A program made the translations under genes and the position numbers. From assembly GCA_965261945.1 (NCBI GenBank), contig CBDHEF010000002.1, forward strand, positions 1-64,000: a stretch of 64,000 nucleotides of DNA, written 5' to 3'. The notes beneath the pieces are model-generated. The model was given only the letters and a program-made list of their open reading frames with translations, searched no databases and had not been told where the DNA came from. Of the stretch, positions 44,842 to 54,022 are shown one piece after another (the first letter of the stretch is position 1; each line of letters opens with the position of its first letter). The DNA comes from VXOI01 sp965261945 (GTDB lineage Bacteria > Chloroflexota > Dehalococcoidia > Lucifugimonadales > UBA3495).

Positions 44842-44908
44842 GCTGCCGCCCATCCATGACCGGGTTTCTAATTTACCTAAAGACGACCGCGGCAGGAGAG
44901 GACAGCAA

Positions 44909-45646
44909 GTGACTGGCGTATTCCAGAAACTGGGCCGCTTTCTGCCCGGCGCCATGGGCAAGCCGGCGGCGGAGCGCTGGTACGACCGCGGCGTCACTCA
45001 GCAGCGCCGCGGCAACATCGAAGAGGCGGTGCGCTCCTATACCGAGGCGCTGCGGCTGGACCCTGAGTTGGCCACGGCCTACAGCAACCGGGGCGGCGCC
45101 TACCTGAATCTGGGGCAGCCCGAGTTGGCCATCGCCGACGCCGACGAGGCCATTCGCCGCAGACCCCGCCAGCCGGTGGCCTACAGCGTCCGGGGCAACG
45201 CCCATCACTCCATGGGCGAGCACGACAAGGCGGTGCTGGACCTGTCCAGGGCCATCAGCATCAACCCGCGCTTTGCCGGATTCTTCAGCGACCGGGGCGC
45301 GGCCCACCGGGCGGCGGGACGGCTGGGGCCGGCCATAGACGATTTTTCCCAGGCCATCCGATTGGAGAAGCGCTTTCCAGTTCCCTACAACAACCGGGCC
45401 GACGCCTACATCGCCACGGGTGCGCTGGAGTGGGCCATCCGAGACCTCAACGAGGCCATCAGGCTGGAGACGACCTTCGCCGTGGCCTACGTCAACCGGG
45501 CCACCGCGAACGCCATGCTGGGGAATCAAGACCAGACCCGGCGCGACGTCAACACCGCCGTCTCCCTCGGCATAGACCGGCAGGCGCTGGAAGACATGAT
45601 CAAGGAGGTCCGCCCCCTCCGTCGCCAGCGGGACCGAAATTCGTGA
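44909..45646 (+). CDS. Tetratricopeptide repeat protein
   Basis: 245 residues from GTG 44909 (AGGAGAGGA upstream). Six TPR units, beginning AERWYDRGVTQQRRGNIEEA and including AYSNRGGAYLNLGQPELAIA and PYNNRADAYIATGALEWAI. The C-terminal region resembles that of the preceding protein (AVSLGIDRQALEDMIKEVRP), so the two are probably tandem paralogues of unequal length. Confidence 0.88.
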   Translation: MTGVFQKLGRFLPGAMGKPAAERWYDRGVTQQRRGNIEEAVRSYTEALRLDPELATAYSNRGGAYLNLGQPELAIADADEAIRRRPRQPVAYSVRGNAHHSMGEHDKAVLDLSRAISINPRFAGFFSDRGAAHRAAGRLGPAIDDFSQAIRLEKRFPVPYNNRADAYIATGALEWAIRDLNEAIRLETTFAVAYVNRATANAMLGNQDQTRRDVNTAVSLGIDRQALEDMIKEVRPLRRQRDRNS

Positions 45647-45674
45647 TTCGCGTTTACGTATCAGGAATGAACTC

Positions 45675-45851
45675 ATGCCCGACAACCAAGAATTTCTAAA
45701 GCGCATCACCGCCCGTCCAGACGTATTCGACGGGAAGCCGATCATCCGTGGTATGCGCATTTCAGCGGAACTGGCGCTGAGCCAAGGAGCCAAGACGATA
45801 CGAGGCGGACGCATCCGCATTTCACGCCCGCAAGCAGCGCAAGCAGGGTGA
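45675..45851 (+). pseudogene. Truncated DUF433 protein
   Basis: 58 codons: the first ~35 (FLKRITARPDVFDGKPIIRG, MRISAELALSQGAK) are the start of a DUF433 winged-helix domain, often a toxin-antitoxin component; the rest (TIRGGRIRISRPQAAQAG) is unrelated, so the C-terminal half is lost. Confidence 0.65.
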
Positions 45852-45910
45852 ATGAATCTGCGACAGAAGAAATCAGCCGAATACCCAAGAGGAATGGGAG
45901 AAACACCGCC

Positions 45911-47167
45911 ATGCCCGGTTTCGCCATCAATGCAGCGCGCCTCAACCGCACCCTCGACGAGCTGGGCAAGTTCGGCGAGACGCCCGAGGGTATGGACCGC
46001 CTGGCCTTCTCGCCCGCCGACGTCGCCAGCCGCGAGTACACCATCGGCCTGATGCGCGAGGCGGGATTGCAGGTCCGCATCGACACCGCGGGCAACATCA
46101 TCGGGCGGCGCGCCGGGGCCGACGACTCCCTGCCAGCAATCGCCCTCGGCTCCCACACCGACACCGTGCCCTTGGGCGGCAAGTACGACGGAGCGCTGGG
46201 CGTCATGGGGGCCATTGAGGTGGTGAAGACGCTGGCGGAGAACGGCCACGTAACCCGCCATCCCGTTGAAGCAATAGTGTTCACCAACGAGGAGGGCACC
46301 CGCTTTCACCGCTGGCTCATCGGCAGCCGCGCCATGGCCGGGATGCTGGAGCCGGAGGACCTGGCGGCGGTGGACGCCGAGGGTGTAACGCTGGCCGAGC
46401 GCATGGCCGACATCGGCGGCGACCTGTCGCGGGTGGACGAGGCGGCCCGCCCCGGCTTTGATACGGGACGGGGCGGCCTGGCGGCTTACTTCGAGCTGCA
46501 CATCGAACAGGGGCCGTACCTTTTCCGCTCCGGCACGCCCATCGGCTCGGTCACCGGAATCACCGGGCGCGCCGTCTTCGAGCTGGAAATCTCCGGGATG
46601 TCCAACCACGCAGGCACGACTCCCATGAACGAGCGCCGCGATGCCCTGGTGTCCGCCGCCAAGCTGGTGGTGCAGGTGCAGCGGATGGCCGCCGAGGACG
46701 AAATCTGCCGCGTCGCCACCGCCGGCGCGCTGGATGTGCAGCCCAACGCCGTCAACGTCGTGCCGGGCCGGGCCACTGTCGGCGTGGAGTTCCGCGACCT
46801 GGACATGACCGCGCTGGAGGCCGCCGAGCGGGAGCTGACCCGGCTGGCCCGGGAATCCGAGCAGCAGGACGGCGTGGAAATCAGCATCAACCGCCACCGC
46901 TTCACCGAGTCGGTGCTCATAGAACCGGCGATGCAGGACTGGGTGGGCGAGGCCGCCGAGCGGGCCGGGTTCACCTGGGAGCGCGTCCCCAGCGGCGCGG
47001 GCCACGACGCCCAGGCCATCGCCTCTATCGCGCCCATGGCCATGGTCTTCGTTCCCAGTGTCGAGGGCATCAGCCACGCCATCGAGGAATACTCCTCTCC
47101 CGAAGACTGCGCCAACGGCGCCCAGGTCCTGCTGGAGCTGCTGCTCCTGGCCGACGAGCGGCTGTAG
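45911..47167 (+). CDS. M20-family Zn amidohydrolase (N-carbamoyl-amino-acid/allantoate type)
   Basis: 418 residues from ATG 45911 (GGGAG upstream). Zn-site motifs: GSHTDTVPLGGKYDGALGVM, FTNEEGTRFH (with EE), HIEQGPYL, and the C-terminal PSGAGHDAQAIASIAPMAMVF. The central GMSNHAGTTPMNERRDAL is the dimerisation and substrate region. Cleaves a ureido or amide group; allantoate, N-carbamoyl-L-amino acid or beta-ureidopropionate are the candidate substrates. Confidence 0.93.
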   Translation: MPGFAINAARLNRTLDELGKFGETPEGMDRLAFSPADVASREYTIGLMREAGLQVRIDTAGNIIGRRAGADDSLPAIALGSHTDTVPLGGKYDGALGVMGAIEVVKTLAENGHVTRHPVEAIVFTNEEGTRFHRWLIGSRAMAGMLEPEDLAAVDAEGVTLAERMADIGGDLSRVDEAARPGFDTGRGGLAAYFELHIEQGPYLFRSGTPIGSVTGITGRAVFELEISGMSNHAGTTPMNERRDALVSAAKLVVQVQRMAAEDEICRVATAGALDVQPNAVNVVPGRATVGVEFRDLDMTALEAAERELTRLARESEQQDGVEISINRHRFTESVLIEPAMQDWVGEAAERAGFTWERVPSGAGHDAQAIASIAPMAMVFVPSVEGISHAIEEYSSPEDCANGAQVLLELLLLADERL

Positions 47168-47253
47168 CCGGGCTGTCTCTCCCGACGTTGACAGCACTCG
47201 GCGACCATCGGACAATTGCATCCGTACCGGGATATAAGGATACGGAGTTAAGC

Positions 47254-47505
47254 ATGGTGAGCCGGTTCGAGGTACGGCTGGACAAGGACTGCCGGGAACG
47301 GTTGGATAAGCTGGCGGAAAGCATGGGGGTAACCGCAGCGGAAATTGTCCGGCACCTGATCGACAAGGCGTACGAAGAGGTTCTCCGGGAACACCGTCTC
47401 CTGGCCGCTGAAGAACTGATTGCCATGAACGCAGAAGTTCCGCCGGAACCCGCAGATCTATCCCAAATTCTGGTAACGGCCCATGACGCCTGTGGCATTC
47501 ATTGA
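47254..47505 (+). CDS. vapB: Ribbon-helix-helix antitoxin
   Basis: 83 residues from ATG 47254 (GGAG seven bases upstream); longer frame dismissed. MVSRFEVRLDKDCRERLDKL then MGVTAAEIVRHLIDKAYEEV is a ribbon-helix-helix DNA-binding domain of CopG/MetJ type, and the acidic-hydrophobic tail would bind the toxin. It overlaps the VapC gene by 23 bases. Likely represses its own operon. Confidence 0.82.
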   Translation: MVSRFEVRLDKDCRERLDKLAESMGVTAAEIVRHLIDKAYEEVLREHRLLAAEELIAMNAEVPPEPADLSQILVTAHDACGIH

Positions 47506-47989
47506 CACCAATATTCCGATATATGCCGCAGGGCAGGACCATCGGTACAAGGAACCCTGCGCTCGTATCATCCGGACTATCGCCAACAGCCCGACGCACT
47601 TCATAACGGACGCCGAGGTGCTCCAGGAACTGATGCACCACTACCTGCGGACGAACAGATGGACCGCTGGTCGGGAGATCTTCCGCAGATTCGAGACACT
47701 GCTCCAAGGCCGGATCGAACCAACCTATCCGGAGGACGTGAGTCAGGCCGCTCAAATGGCCGACCAAAGGCACCAGTCAAATTCCAGGGATCTCGTCCAC
47801 GCTTCGGTGATGCGCCGGTATGGAACGAGTCTCTGCATTTCCACAGACACCGACTTCGACAGGATACCCGGAGTGAGGCGGCTGGACCCTATGTATCTGG
47901 ACGATTGGCAGGCGGAACTTGGGGTTGAAGCGCCACCCACGCAGGCGGCTGACCAGATAGAGGATCCCGGGCCGTCCAGCTCAAAATAG
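47483..47989 (+). CDS. vapC: PIN-domain ribonuclease toxin
   Basis: 168 residues. FIDTNIPIYAAGQDH carries the first PIN Asp; ITDAEVLQELMHHYL carries the Glu; SNSRDLVHASVMRRYG and ISTDTDFDRIPGVRRLDP carry the remaining acidic residues. Typical VapC length and order. Targets tRNA or rRNA in the family; here unknown. Confidence 0.9.
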   Translation: MTPVAFIDTNIPIYAAGQDHRYKEPCARIIRTIANSPTHFITDAEVLQELMHHYLRTNRWTAGREIFRRFETLLQGRIEPTYPEDVSQAAQMADQRHQSNSRDLVHASVMRRYGTSLCISTDTDFDRIPGVRRLDPMYLDDWQAELGVEAPPTQAADQIEDPGPSSSK

Positions 47990-48016
47990 AATGATTTTTG
48001 AGAAGGAACCATCATC

Positions 48017-48457
48017 GTGAAACTTAACGGCAGCTACGAAATCGGCGCCTCGCGGGAGACCGTCTGGAGCGTGCTCACCGAACCTGTCTCCCTACAGGGC
48101 TGCATCCCTGGGTGCCAGCGTCTGGAGGACGTTGGCGACGGCAATTACGAGGCGACCATCAACGCCTCCCTGGGGCCTGTTCGCGGCAACTTCAGCGCCA
48201 AGGTATCCATCAGGGACTGGAATCCCCACGAGTCCTACCGGATGGTCGTATCGGCCAATGGGACGCCGGGCTTCATCAACGGTGAGGCTTTTGTGACGCT
48301 GACCGGGGACAACGGCGTGACCACGGTCAGCGTAGACGGCGACGGGCAGGCCGGCGGCCTCATAGCCCGCGTGGGCCAGCGCATGATGGAGAGCGTGTCG
48401 CGCAACATGATGGACCGCTTCTTCGGCTGCCTTGCCGAGGCAGCGACCAGGAATTAA
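48017..48457 (+). CDS. SRPBCC/CoxG-like protein
   Basis: 146 residues from GTG 48017 (GAAGGAACC upstream). MKLNGSYEIGASRETVWSVL, CIPGCQRLEDVGDGNYEATI and the amphipathic C-terminus match CoxG (carbon monoxide dehydrogenase subunit G) of the SRPBCC fold, which helps anchor or assemble molybdenum hydroxylases. A CoxL-type subunit gene lies 12 kb away, but no coxDEF genes are nearby. Next gene starts 28 bases on. Confidence 0.88.
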   Translation: MKLNGSYEIGASRETVWSVLTEPVSLQGCIPGCQRLEDVGDGNYEATINASLGPVRGNFSAKVSIRDWNPHESYRMVVSANGTPGFINGEAFVTLTGDNGVTTVSVDGDGQAGGLIARVGQRMMESVSRNMMDRFFGCLAEAATRN

Positions 48458-48484
48458 GCAAAGAGAACACTGAGGAGGTTCCCG

Positions 48485-49402
48485 ATGGAACGCAGAGTCC
48501 CCACCAAGGAAGAAGCGCTGTCCTACCTGAAGGACGACCGCAACTGGGGTCGCTGGGGCGACGACGACCAGCTCGGCGCGGTCAACATGATCACCCCGGA
48601 GAAGCGTATCGAAGCGGCCGGGCTGGTCAGGTCGGGCCGGGCCGTGTCCCTCAGCCGCGAATTCCCTTCCCTTCCCGCGCCCAACAACCCGACCCCGGCC
48701 ATTCACTACATGAAGAAGGTCTACCGCAGCCCAACCGCCGGGTTCTCCGCCGACTACTACGGCATCTCCTACCACGGTACGGCCACCACCCACCTCGACG
48801 CCCTCTGCCACGTTTGGGACGAAAACGGGATGTGGAACGGCCGCAATCCAGATGAGGAGATAACCATGGACGGCGCCCAGTGGGGTGCGGTGCATCACTG
48901 GAAGGAAGGACTCATCACCCGGGGTGTGCTGCTGGACGTTCCCAAGCACCGGGGAGGGGCCTACGTCACCATGGACACCCCCATCCACGGATGGGAGCTG
49001 GAGGACATCGCCCAGGAGCAGGGCGTCGAGATGCGCCCCGGCGACGCGCTGCTGGTCTACGGCGGGCGAGAGTCCTGGAACGCCGACGGCAACGCCATCT
49101 GGGGCAGCAACCCGCTGGAACGCCCCGGCCTGCACATGACCTGCCTGAAGTTCATCCGCGAGTCCGACATCTGCCTGCTGGGATGGGACATGATGGACCA
49201 CACGCCCAACGGCTACGACCTCTCGTGGGCGGTGCACGGCTCCATCTTCGCCTACGGCATCGGCCTGCTGGACAACGCCCTGCTGCAACCGCTGGCCGAA
49301 GCCTGCGCCGAGGAGGGCCGCTACGAGTTCATGCTCACCATCAACCCGCTGCGGGTGGTCGGCGGCACCGGCTCCCCCGTAAACCCGGTTGCCATCCTGT
49401 AA
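48485..49402 (+). CDS. Cyclase-family (kynurenine formamidase-like) metal hydrolase
   Basis: 305 residues. Motif YHGTATTHLDALCHVW corresponds to HxGTHxDxPxH of the cyclase/KynB family, with an Ala replacing the usual Thr order. Also GVLLDVPKHRGG, EMRPGDALLVYGGRE and CLLGWDMMDHTPNGYDL. Likely a metal-dependent hydrolase of a cyclic or formyl amide; common in Chloroflexota. It follows the CoxG gene closely and may share its transcript. Confidence 0.9.
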   Translation: MERRVPTKEEALSYLKDDRNWGRWGDDDQLGAVNMITPEKRIEAAGLVRSGRAVSLSREFPSLPAPNNPTPAIHYMKKVYRSPTAGFSADYYGISYHGTATTHLDALCHVWDENGMWNGRNPDEEITMDGAQWGAVHHWKEGLITRGVLLDVPKHRGGAYVTMDTPIHGWELEDIAQEQGVEMRPGDALLVYGGRESWNADGNAIWGSNPLERPGLHMTCLKFIRESDICLLGWDMMDHTPNGYDLSWAVHGSIFAYGIGLLDNALLQPLAEACAEEGRYEFMLTINPLRVVGGTGSPVNPVAIL

Positions 49403-49428
49403 CCATCCTGTAACCAGCGTGAAAAATT

Positions 49429-49460
49429 CCCCCTCCCATAGGGAGAGGGTGAGGGCGTCC
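49429..49460. repeat. REP-like palindrome
   Basis: CCCCTCCC / GGGAGAGGGTGAGGGCGTCC member of the family described at 40447, just after the cyclase gene. Confidence 0.85.
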
Positions 49461-49561
49461 CCGGCATAGAACGCAAGGGCGCAAAAGGCGAAGGGCGCAA
49501 CGCTTCTATCCGAAGCAACGCGCCCTTCATGCGCCATCGGCCGAATCTGCCTTGGCTGAAC

Positions 49562-49753
49562 CTACTGAGAACCAGCCTCCGGGATTTCGTAGATTGAGTT
49601 CTCGAAGGCCCGTACCTCGTGGCAGTTTTGGCACTCGCCATGGCTTTGGCGGCCGTTGGCCGGCTCAATGACCCAGTGGTGCCGACAGATGGGGGGTTCC
49701 TCCACCATCACAGGCATGACCAACGGCGCCGCCTGCGCCTTATCCAAAACCAT
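49562..49753 (-). CDS. 63-residue zinc-binding microprotein
   Basis: ATG 49753 follows GGAGGGGAG. The C-terminal half CRHHWVIEPANGRQSHGECQ-NCHEVRAFENSI has a CxHH...CxxC pattern of a small zinc ribbon found in Chloroflexota and Actinobacteria (HHWVIExxNG motif). Function unknown. Confidence 0.75.
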   Translation of the reverse strand: MVLDKAQAAPLVMPVMVEEPPICRHHWVIEPANGRQSHGECQNCHEVRAFENSIYEIPEAGSQ

Positions 49754-49930
49754 AACTCCCCTCCTCAAACCCTCAATTGGAATAAGAAAAAAACAGTGGC
49801 GGATGGCCAACCTATACAAGAGCCACGCGCCCCATTCAACCTATCGGGTAGGGGTGGCCTGAGTCAATAATTTTGGCGCAAGTTCTACAATTATTTTAGA
49901 AATTGCGCCAACAACCCACCCCGGACCCCG

Positions 49931-50128
49931 CTAGGCTGCCAGGTCCAGTCCCACCAACTCCGGCGGGCCGGACGGTGGAGCGGCAGGGGCCTCCCGCCCT
50001 GCCCCGGAAGGGATATCGGTCACGAAGAAATAGCGCCCGCACTGCACACAGGCCAGGTATGCGCCGTAAACGTCCTCGCCCGCGTGGAGGTCTCCGTGGC
50101 ACTTGGGGCAGCCGCGCAACTTGAACAT
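49931..50128 (-). CDS. 65-residue double-CxxC zinc-ribbon protein
   Basis: ATG 50128 follows GGAGGAG. CPKC and CVQCGRYF form a zinc ribbon (residues 7-35); the rest is Pro-rich and ends AAPPSGPPELVGLDLAA. Resembles rubredoxin-like or transcription-factor zinc ribbons; role unknown. Confidence 0.72.
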   Translation of the reverse strand: MFKLRGCPKCHGDLHAGEDVYGAYLACVQCGRYFFVTDIPSGAGREAPAAPPSGPPELVGLDLAA

Positions 50129-50333
50129 AACACTCCTCCATTTGTCGCTTGCCGGCGCCGAATCAGGAAACCGGGCAGGGATGGTACACCCCTGAACCTT
50201 ACAGCAGTATTACGAATTGCGATTATATTTTCTCAGTCTTGCCGACAGCGCCTGCGGGCCGTAGAATGCCGGAAAGCTACGGTAGTCCGGCCCACCGCGC
50301 AGGCAGCGGCGATGGTCGGGAGAAGAGCGCAGA

Positions 50334-51144
50334 ATGGCAGGACTGAACCATCCCCTGGAGAACGTCAGAGTCATTGACCTGGGACGCCACCAGGCCGGGC
50401 CGCGCTGCGCCCAGGTTCTCGCCCGCATGGACGCCGAGGTCATCAAGGTCAACACCTCGGCGGCGAGGAGACCAGATACCACGGGCCCTGGGTCAGAAAG
50501 CAGTCCTCCTGCTTGGTCCGGTACAACTCCGGCAAGAGTCCCTGTCCATCGATATGCGCAAGGAGGAGGGCAAGGAAGTCCTGCGGGAGCTGGTCAAGGT
50601 CTCCGATATCGTCGCCCAGAACTTCCGGCCCGGCGCCATTGAGAGCATGGACGTCTGCCTGGCCGACACCGGCTACTCCATGACCGAGATTCCCATAACG
50701 GCCTATCACGGCACGAAGATTCCGCCCAAGCGCGGCTACACGACGGCGCCGCGGTCGGGCATCTACCCCTGCAAGGAGGGCTGAGTGCTCATCTCGGCGG
50801 GCGACCAGCACCACTGGCGCCGGGTCTGCAACGCCCTGGGGAAGCCCGAATGGCTGGAGGAACCGCGCTTCAGCGCCCGCCACGAGCGTCTGAACAACGC
50901 GGAGTTGGTGAACCAGGCGATCCGGGAACTGCTGGCTGACCGGACGATGGAGCAGGCGATAGCGCACTTCACGGAGCACGACGTGGTGGCGGCGACGGTG
51001 AACATCGGCACGACGCCGCAGGTTGGGGAACACAACGAGGAAGTGCTACAGGGCATCCTGGGGTACAGCGAGGAGTGGATCGAGTCCTTCCGCGAGGGCC
51101 GGGTAATCTCCGAGGAACACTACTACGACGAAATACCCGGGTAG
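50334..51144 (+). pseudogene. CaiB/BaiF CoA-transferase pseudogene
   Basis: The start reads HPLENVRVIDLGRHQAGPRC and AQVLARMDAEVIKVN, then shifts frame; SLSIDMRKEEGKEVLRELVK and SDIVAQNFRPGAIESMDV follow in other frames; a large internal part is missing; a TGA replaces the expected Trp in CKEG-W-V before LISAGDQHHWRRVCNALGKP, after which the C-terminal ~110 residues are intact. At least one frameshift, one deletion and one nonsense change mark it as dead. Confidence 0.85.
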
Positions 51145-51156
51145 GTACTCGGCTTC

Positions 51157-51186
51157 ACCCTGACCCTCTCCCAGGGGGAGAGGGAA
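51157..51186. repeat. REP-like palindrome
   Basis: CCCTGACCCTCTCCC/GGGGGAGAGGG copy between the CoA-transferase pseudogene and the DUF2851 gene. Confidence 0.85.
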
Positions 51187-51205
51187 CTTAAACGGCGAGA
51201 ACTGT

Positions 51206-52498
51206 ATGGGCATAACATACGGCGGTGGAGGAGTGGCCACGGCCTTTCGCGGCATCGGCGATTCGCCCAAAGGCGAGGAGCACAAGATACCGGAACGGTT
51301 GCTTTGGAAGCTGTGGAAACGCCGCGCCGCCCGGAAGGATGAGTTCCGCACGGGCGCGGGATCCCGTATCCGAGTGCTGTACCCCGGCCGGTCCGGCACC
51401 TCCGCCGGTCCAGACTTCCGCGACGCCCTGCTGGATGTCGAGGGTCTTGGGCTGGTGCGCGGCGACGTGGAAATCCACCTTAAGCAGCGCGACTGGGAAT
51501 CCCACGGCCACGGCTATGACCCCAACTACAACGGCGTGGCGCTTCACGGTGCGCTGGAAGTCGACGAGGCGGAGACCGCGCTCCACAGCGGAGCATCCGC
51601 GCCGGTGGTGTCACTGTCCGGCCTGCTGGACGGGACGGATGACATCGACTCCGTTGACCAAGATGACGCTGAAGTAACTTCCGGCCTGTGGGAGCTGCTG
51701 GCACGTCGCGGTTATGCCCGTCCCAGCAGCGCAGATGAGGCCGGCGCGCTGTTGGACGAGGCTGGCGATGAGCGGTTTCGGCGCAAGGCGGCCACGCTGG
51801 GGCGGTTCGCGTCAGAGCAGGGGCCGGAGCAAACGCTGTACGAGGCGCTGCTGGAAGGGCTGGGCTACCGGCACAATCAGCAGCCCTTCGTCAAGCTGGC
51901 GCAGGCGGCCCCGTATGCGGCGTTGCGGCGGGCGGCGTTGCCGGTGCTATCCGGGCAAAGGCCGATGGTTCTCCGTTACTGGCTGCTTGCCGTATCGGGC
52001 CTGGCCGATGGCGCACCCGCCGCTCCTTTACGCCTGCCGCCGGGACTTGGCCCCGCGATGGAGCGGAAGGAGTGGCATCTGTTCCGCGTCCGCCCTTCCA
52101 ACCACCCGGCGGCGCGAATCGATGGCGCGGCGGAATTGGTCGCGCGGTTCATGGAGCGCGGCCTGCTGGCGAGTGTGGCCGAGGCCGCCGTATCCGCAAA
52201 ACAACTGACCGCCGCGCTGGCTGTTGACGCCCGGAGTGGAAGCGCTGCTCCCATCGGCGTGGGCCGGGCGCGGGACCTGGCGGTCAACGCCGTCCTGCCG
52301 CTGCTGCATGGACTGAACGGCGGCGCGAATTCTCCCTACCTGGTACGCTACCGCAGTTTCCCCAAGCTGCAAGGCAACGAGGTCGTCCGCGAGATGGCGG
52401 AGCAACTATTGCCGAAGGAATGGCGGGGAGAGATCAACGCCGCCAGCCGACAGCAGGGCTTACTGCACCTGGCCGCCCTCCTGAGGGGTGGGAGCTGA
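51206..52498 (+). CDS. DUF2851 family protein
   Basis: 430 residues starting MGITYGGGGVATAF. Family signature YPGRSGTSAGPDFRDALLDV, GDVEIHLKQRDWESHGHGYDPNYNGVALH, followed by a helical body ending PYLVRYRSFPKLQGNEVVREMAEQLL. Conserved in Bacteroidota, Chlorobi and Chloroflexota; function unknown, with a nuclease-like beta core suggested by GPDFRDA...GDVEIH. Intact. Confidence 0.85.
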   Translation: MGITYGGGGVATAFRGIGDSPKGEEHKIPERLLWKLWKRRAARKDEFRTGAGSRIRVLYPGRSGTSAGPDFRDALLDVEGLGLVRGDVEIHLKQRDWESHGHGYDPNYNGVALHGALEVDEAETALHSGASAPVVSLSGLLDGTDDIDSVDQDDAEVTSGLWELLARRGYARPSSADEAGALLDEAGDERFRRKAATLGRFASEQGPEQTLYEALLEGLGYRHNQQPFVKLAQAAPYAALRRAALPVLSGQRPMVLRYWLLAVSGLADGAPAAPLRLPPGLGPAMERKEWHLFRVRPSNHPAARIDGAAELVARFMERGLLASVAEAAVSAKQLTAALAVDARSGSAAPIGVGRARDLAVNAVLPLLHGLNGGANSPYLVRYRSFPKLQGNEVVREMAEQLLPKEWRGEINAASRQQGLLHLAALLRGGS

Positions 52499-52580
52499 GC
52501 CGCTCTTGTCTGGCGTCTTCTCTCGGCCCTTCCCGTCATTCCCGCGAAAGCGGGAACCCTTGTGGGCTTGTGGGAAACGC

Positions 52581-52611
52581 CCTGACCCTAACCCTCTCCC
52601 AGAAGGAGAGG
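52581..52611. repeat. REP-like palindrome and half copy of the inverted-repeat element
   Basis: ACCCTAACCCTCTCCC/GAAGGAGAGG lies next to CGTCATTCCCGCGAAAGCGG at ~52530, a half copy of the 40726 element. Confidence 0.8.
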
Positions 52612-52643
52612 AAATTTTTGTCTTGACCCCTTTTCTGAAACGG

Positions 52644-52988
52644 CTAGTCCGGTTCGGCCAGGGGGATGGCGAGGGAGGTGCGCATCCCGGCGTAGGGGGA
52701 GCGGGCAATGTGTCCGTGGCCCGACAGGTCCTCCGCCACCAGGATGTCGCCCGGCTCCATCTGTATCTTGGAGCCGTCGGCGCACTCGAACTCGGCGGTC
52801 CCTTCCAGGTTGACGACGTACTGACGCCGGGGCGCGATGTGGTAGTCGGAGAAGTTGGGGGCTTCGCGGCGGTTGATGTTGATGTCGCCGGGCCCGACCC
52901 GGTTCACGATGCCAGCCATCTCTTCAACGGAGACTTCCTCGAAGTGGGACTCGCCGTCGTCGCCGGCGAAAACGCGGATAATCTTCAT
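52644..52988 (-). CDS. Small cupin, tandem copy 1 (type A)
   Basis: 114 residues from ATG 52988. MKIIRVFAGDDGESHFEEVS, DYHIAPRRQYVVNLEGTAEF and GDILVAEDLSGHGHIARSPY: a single-domain cupin with a His-rich C-terminal strand. About 60% like the next gene by eye. First of a row of four paralogues. GAGGAG precedes the start. Confidence 0.85.
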   Translation of the reverse strand: MKIIRVFAGDDGESHFEEVSVEEMAGIVNRVGPGDININRREAPNFSDYHIAPRRQYVVNLEGTAEFECADGSKIQMEPGDILVAEDLSGHGHIARSPYAGMRTSLAIPLAEPD

Positions 52989-53041
52989 GTCCGGTCTCCT
53001 CGTCCTGAATACGTTATCATGCGAGCAACACCCAAAGCGCT

Positions 53042-53140
53042 CCGTCATTCCCGTGAAAACGGGATGCCACCCGCGTATCGGGAAAAGGACGGAAGCGGTA
53101 GCCTGGATGCTCTGGATTCCCGCTCTCAGGGGAATGACGA
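53042..53140. repeat. Worn inverted-repeat element related to 40726-40824
   Basis: Left arm CCGTCATTCCCGTGAAAACG, right arm TGGATTCCCGCTCTCAGGGG; same size class as the perfect element, with several mismatches. Confidence 0.8.
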
Positions 53141-53182
53141 TATTCGATGCCGCTTTGCGCTTCTCTACTGTGGCGAATGATC

Positions 53183-53521
53183 CTAGTCGGCCAGGGGCAC
53201 GGCCAAGAGGACACGGGGTTCGTCGCCTAGGCCGCGGGCGATGTGGCCGTGGCCGGTCAGATCCTCGGCCACCAGGATGTCGCCGACGCCCATCTGGTAC
53301 TTGGAGCCGTCGGCGCACTCGAACTCCGACAGCCCGCTGAGGCCCACCACGTACTGGCGGCGCGGCGCCGTGTGGTAATCGGAAAACGAGGGCGACGGGC
53401 GCGTGTTCAGTTCTATGTTGCCGCTGCCCTTGCGCTTGGCAATCTCGGCGAACTCCTCGGGAGAGACCACCTGGAAGTGGGACTCGCCGTCGTCGCCCGA
53501 ATAAACGCGAACTATGTTCAT
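53183..53521 (-). CDS. Small cupin, tandem copy 2 (type A)
   Basis: 112 residues from ATG 53521; MNIVRVYSGDDGESHFQVVS, DYHTAPRRQYVVGLSGLSEF, GDILVAEDLTGHGHIARGLG. Closest to copy 1. The same APRRQYV core and C-terminal GHGHIAR pattern suggest the same ligand or metal site. Alternative start four codons upstream. Confidence 0.85.
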   Translation of the reverse strand: MNIVRVYSGDDGESHFQVVSPEEFAEIAKRKGSGNIELNTRPSPSFSDYHTAPRRQYVVGLSGLSEFECADGSKYQMGVGDILVAEDLTGHGHIARGLGDEPRVLLAVPLAD

Positions 53522-53540
53522 AACAACCTCCATTAAACTA

Positions 53541-53609
53541 ACATGGATGGACAGGATATACAGGATTTTGGCTTGGCTATCCCATCCTGTATATCCTGTC
53601 CATCCATGT
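53541..53609. repeat. Perfect 26-bp inverted repeat between cupin genes
   Basis: Arms 53541-53566 (ACATGGATGGACAGG...) and 53584-53609 are exact complements enclosing 17 bases, most likely a terminator or mobile dyad. Confidence 0.95.
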
Positions 53610-53615
53610 GAATTC

Positions 53616-53951
53616 CTAAGCCAGGGGGATGGTGGCGGTCACCACTTTGCCTCCGCCGGTGCCTCGCGTGGTGTGGCCCTGGCCTGTGGTGTCCTCCACC
53701 AGCCGGGCGTCGCCGGGGCCGAACTGGTGCAGCGACCCGTCGCCCAGTCCAATCTCGATGCCGCCCTCAATGCAGATGACGTACTGGCGGCGCGGCGCGG
53801 GATGCCAGTCGATGAAATAGCCTGAGTCACGCTCGGTGAAAGTGATGGTGTTGACGGCGGTGGCGCTGGTCAGTTCGGGGTGGTCGGCCAGATTCTGCCC
53901 TTCCAAGTGGGTCTGCCCGTCGTCGCCGGTGTACATCCGGTAGATTCCCAT
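53616..53951 (-). CDS. Small cupin, tandem copy 3 (type B)
   Basis: 111 residues: MGIYRMYTGDDGQTHLEGQN, SGYFIDWHPAPRRQYVICIE, GDARLVEDTTGQGHTTRGTG. Same fold as copies 1-2 but with FIDWHPAPRRQYV and VEDTTGQGHTTR, marking a second subtype. GGAG precedes ATG 53951. Confidence 0.85.
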   Translation of the reverse strand: MGIYRMYTGDDGQTHLEGQNLADHPELTSATAVNTITFTERDSGYFIDWHPAPRRQYVICIEGGIEIGLGDGSLHQFGPGDARLVEDTTGQGHTTRGTGGGKVVTATIPLA

Positions 53952-53970
53952 AGTTAGCTCCTTAAATAAG

Positions 53971-54010
53971 TTCCCTCTCCCTCTGGGAGAGGGTTAGGGT
54001 GAGGGCGTCT
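53971..54010. repeat. REP-like palindrome
   Basis: TTCCCTCTCCCTCTGGGAGAG family copy, between cupin copies 3 and 4; nearly identical to the 54376 copy. Confidence 0.9.
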
Positions 54011-54022
54011 CCCCGTTCCGAA

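Noticed and set aside
44873..47773. A 966-codon minus-strand ORF
   Set aside because: Antisense of the TPR, M20 hydrolase and VapBC genes in a high-GC region; its sequence is low-complexity with no known domain.
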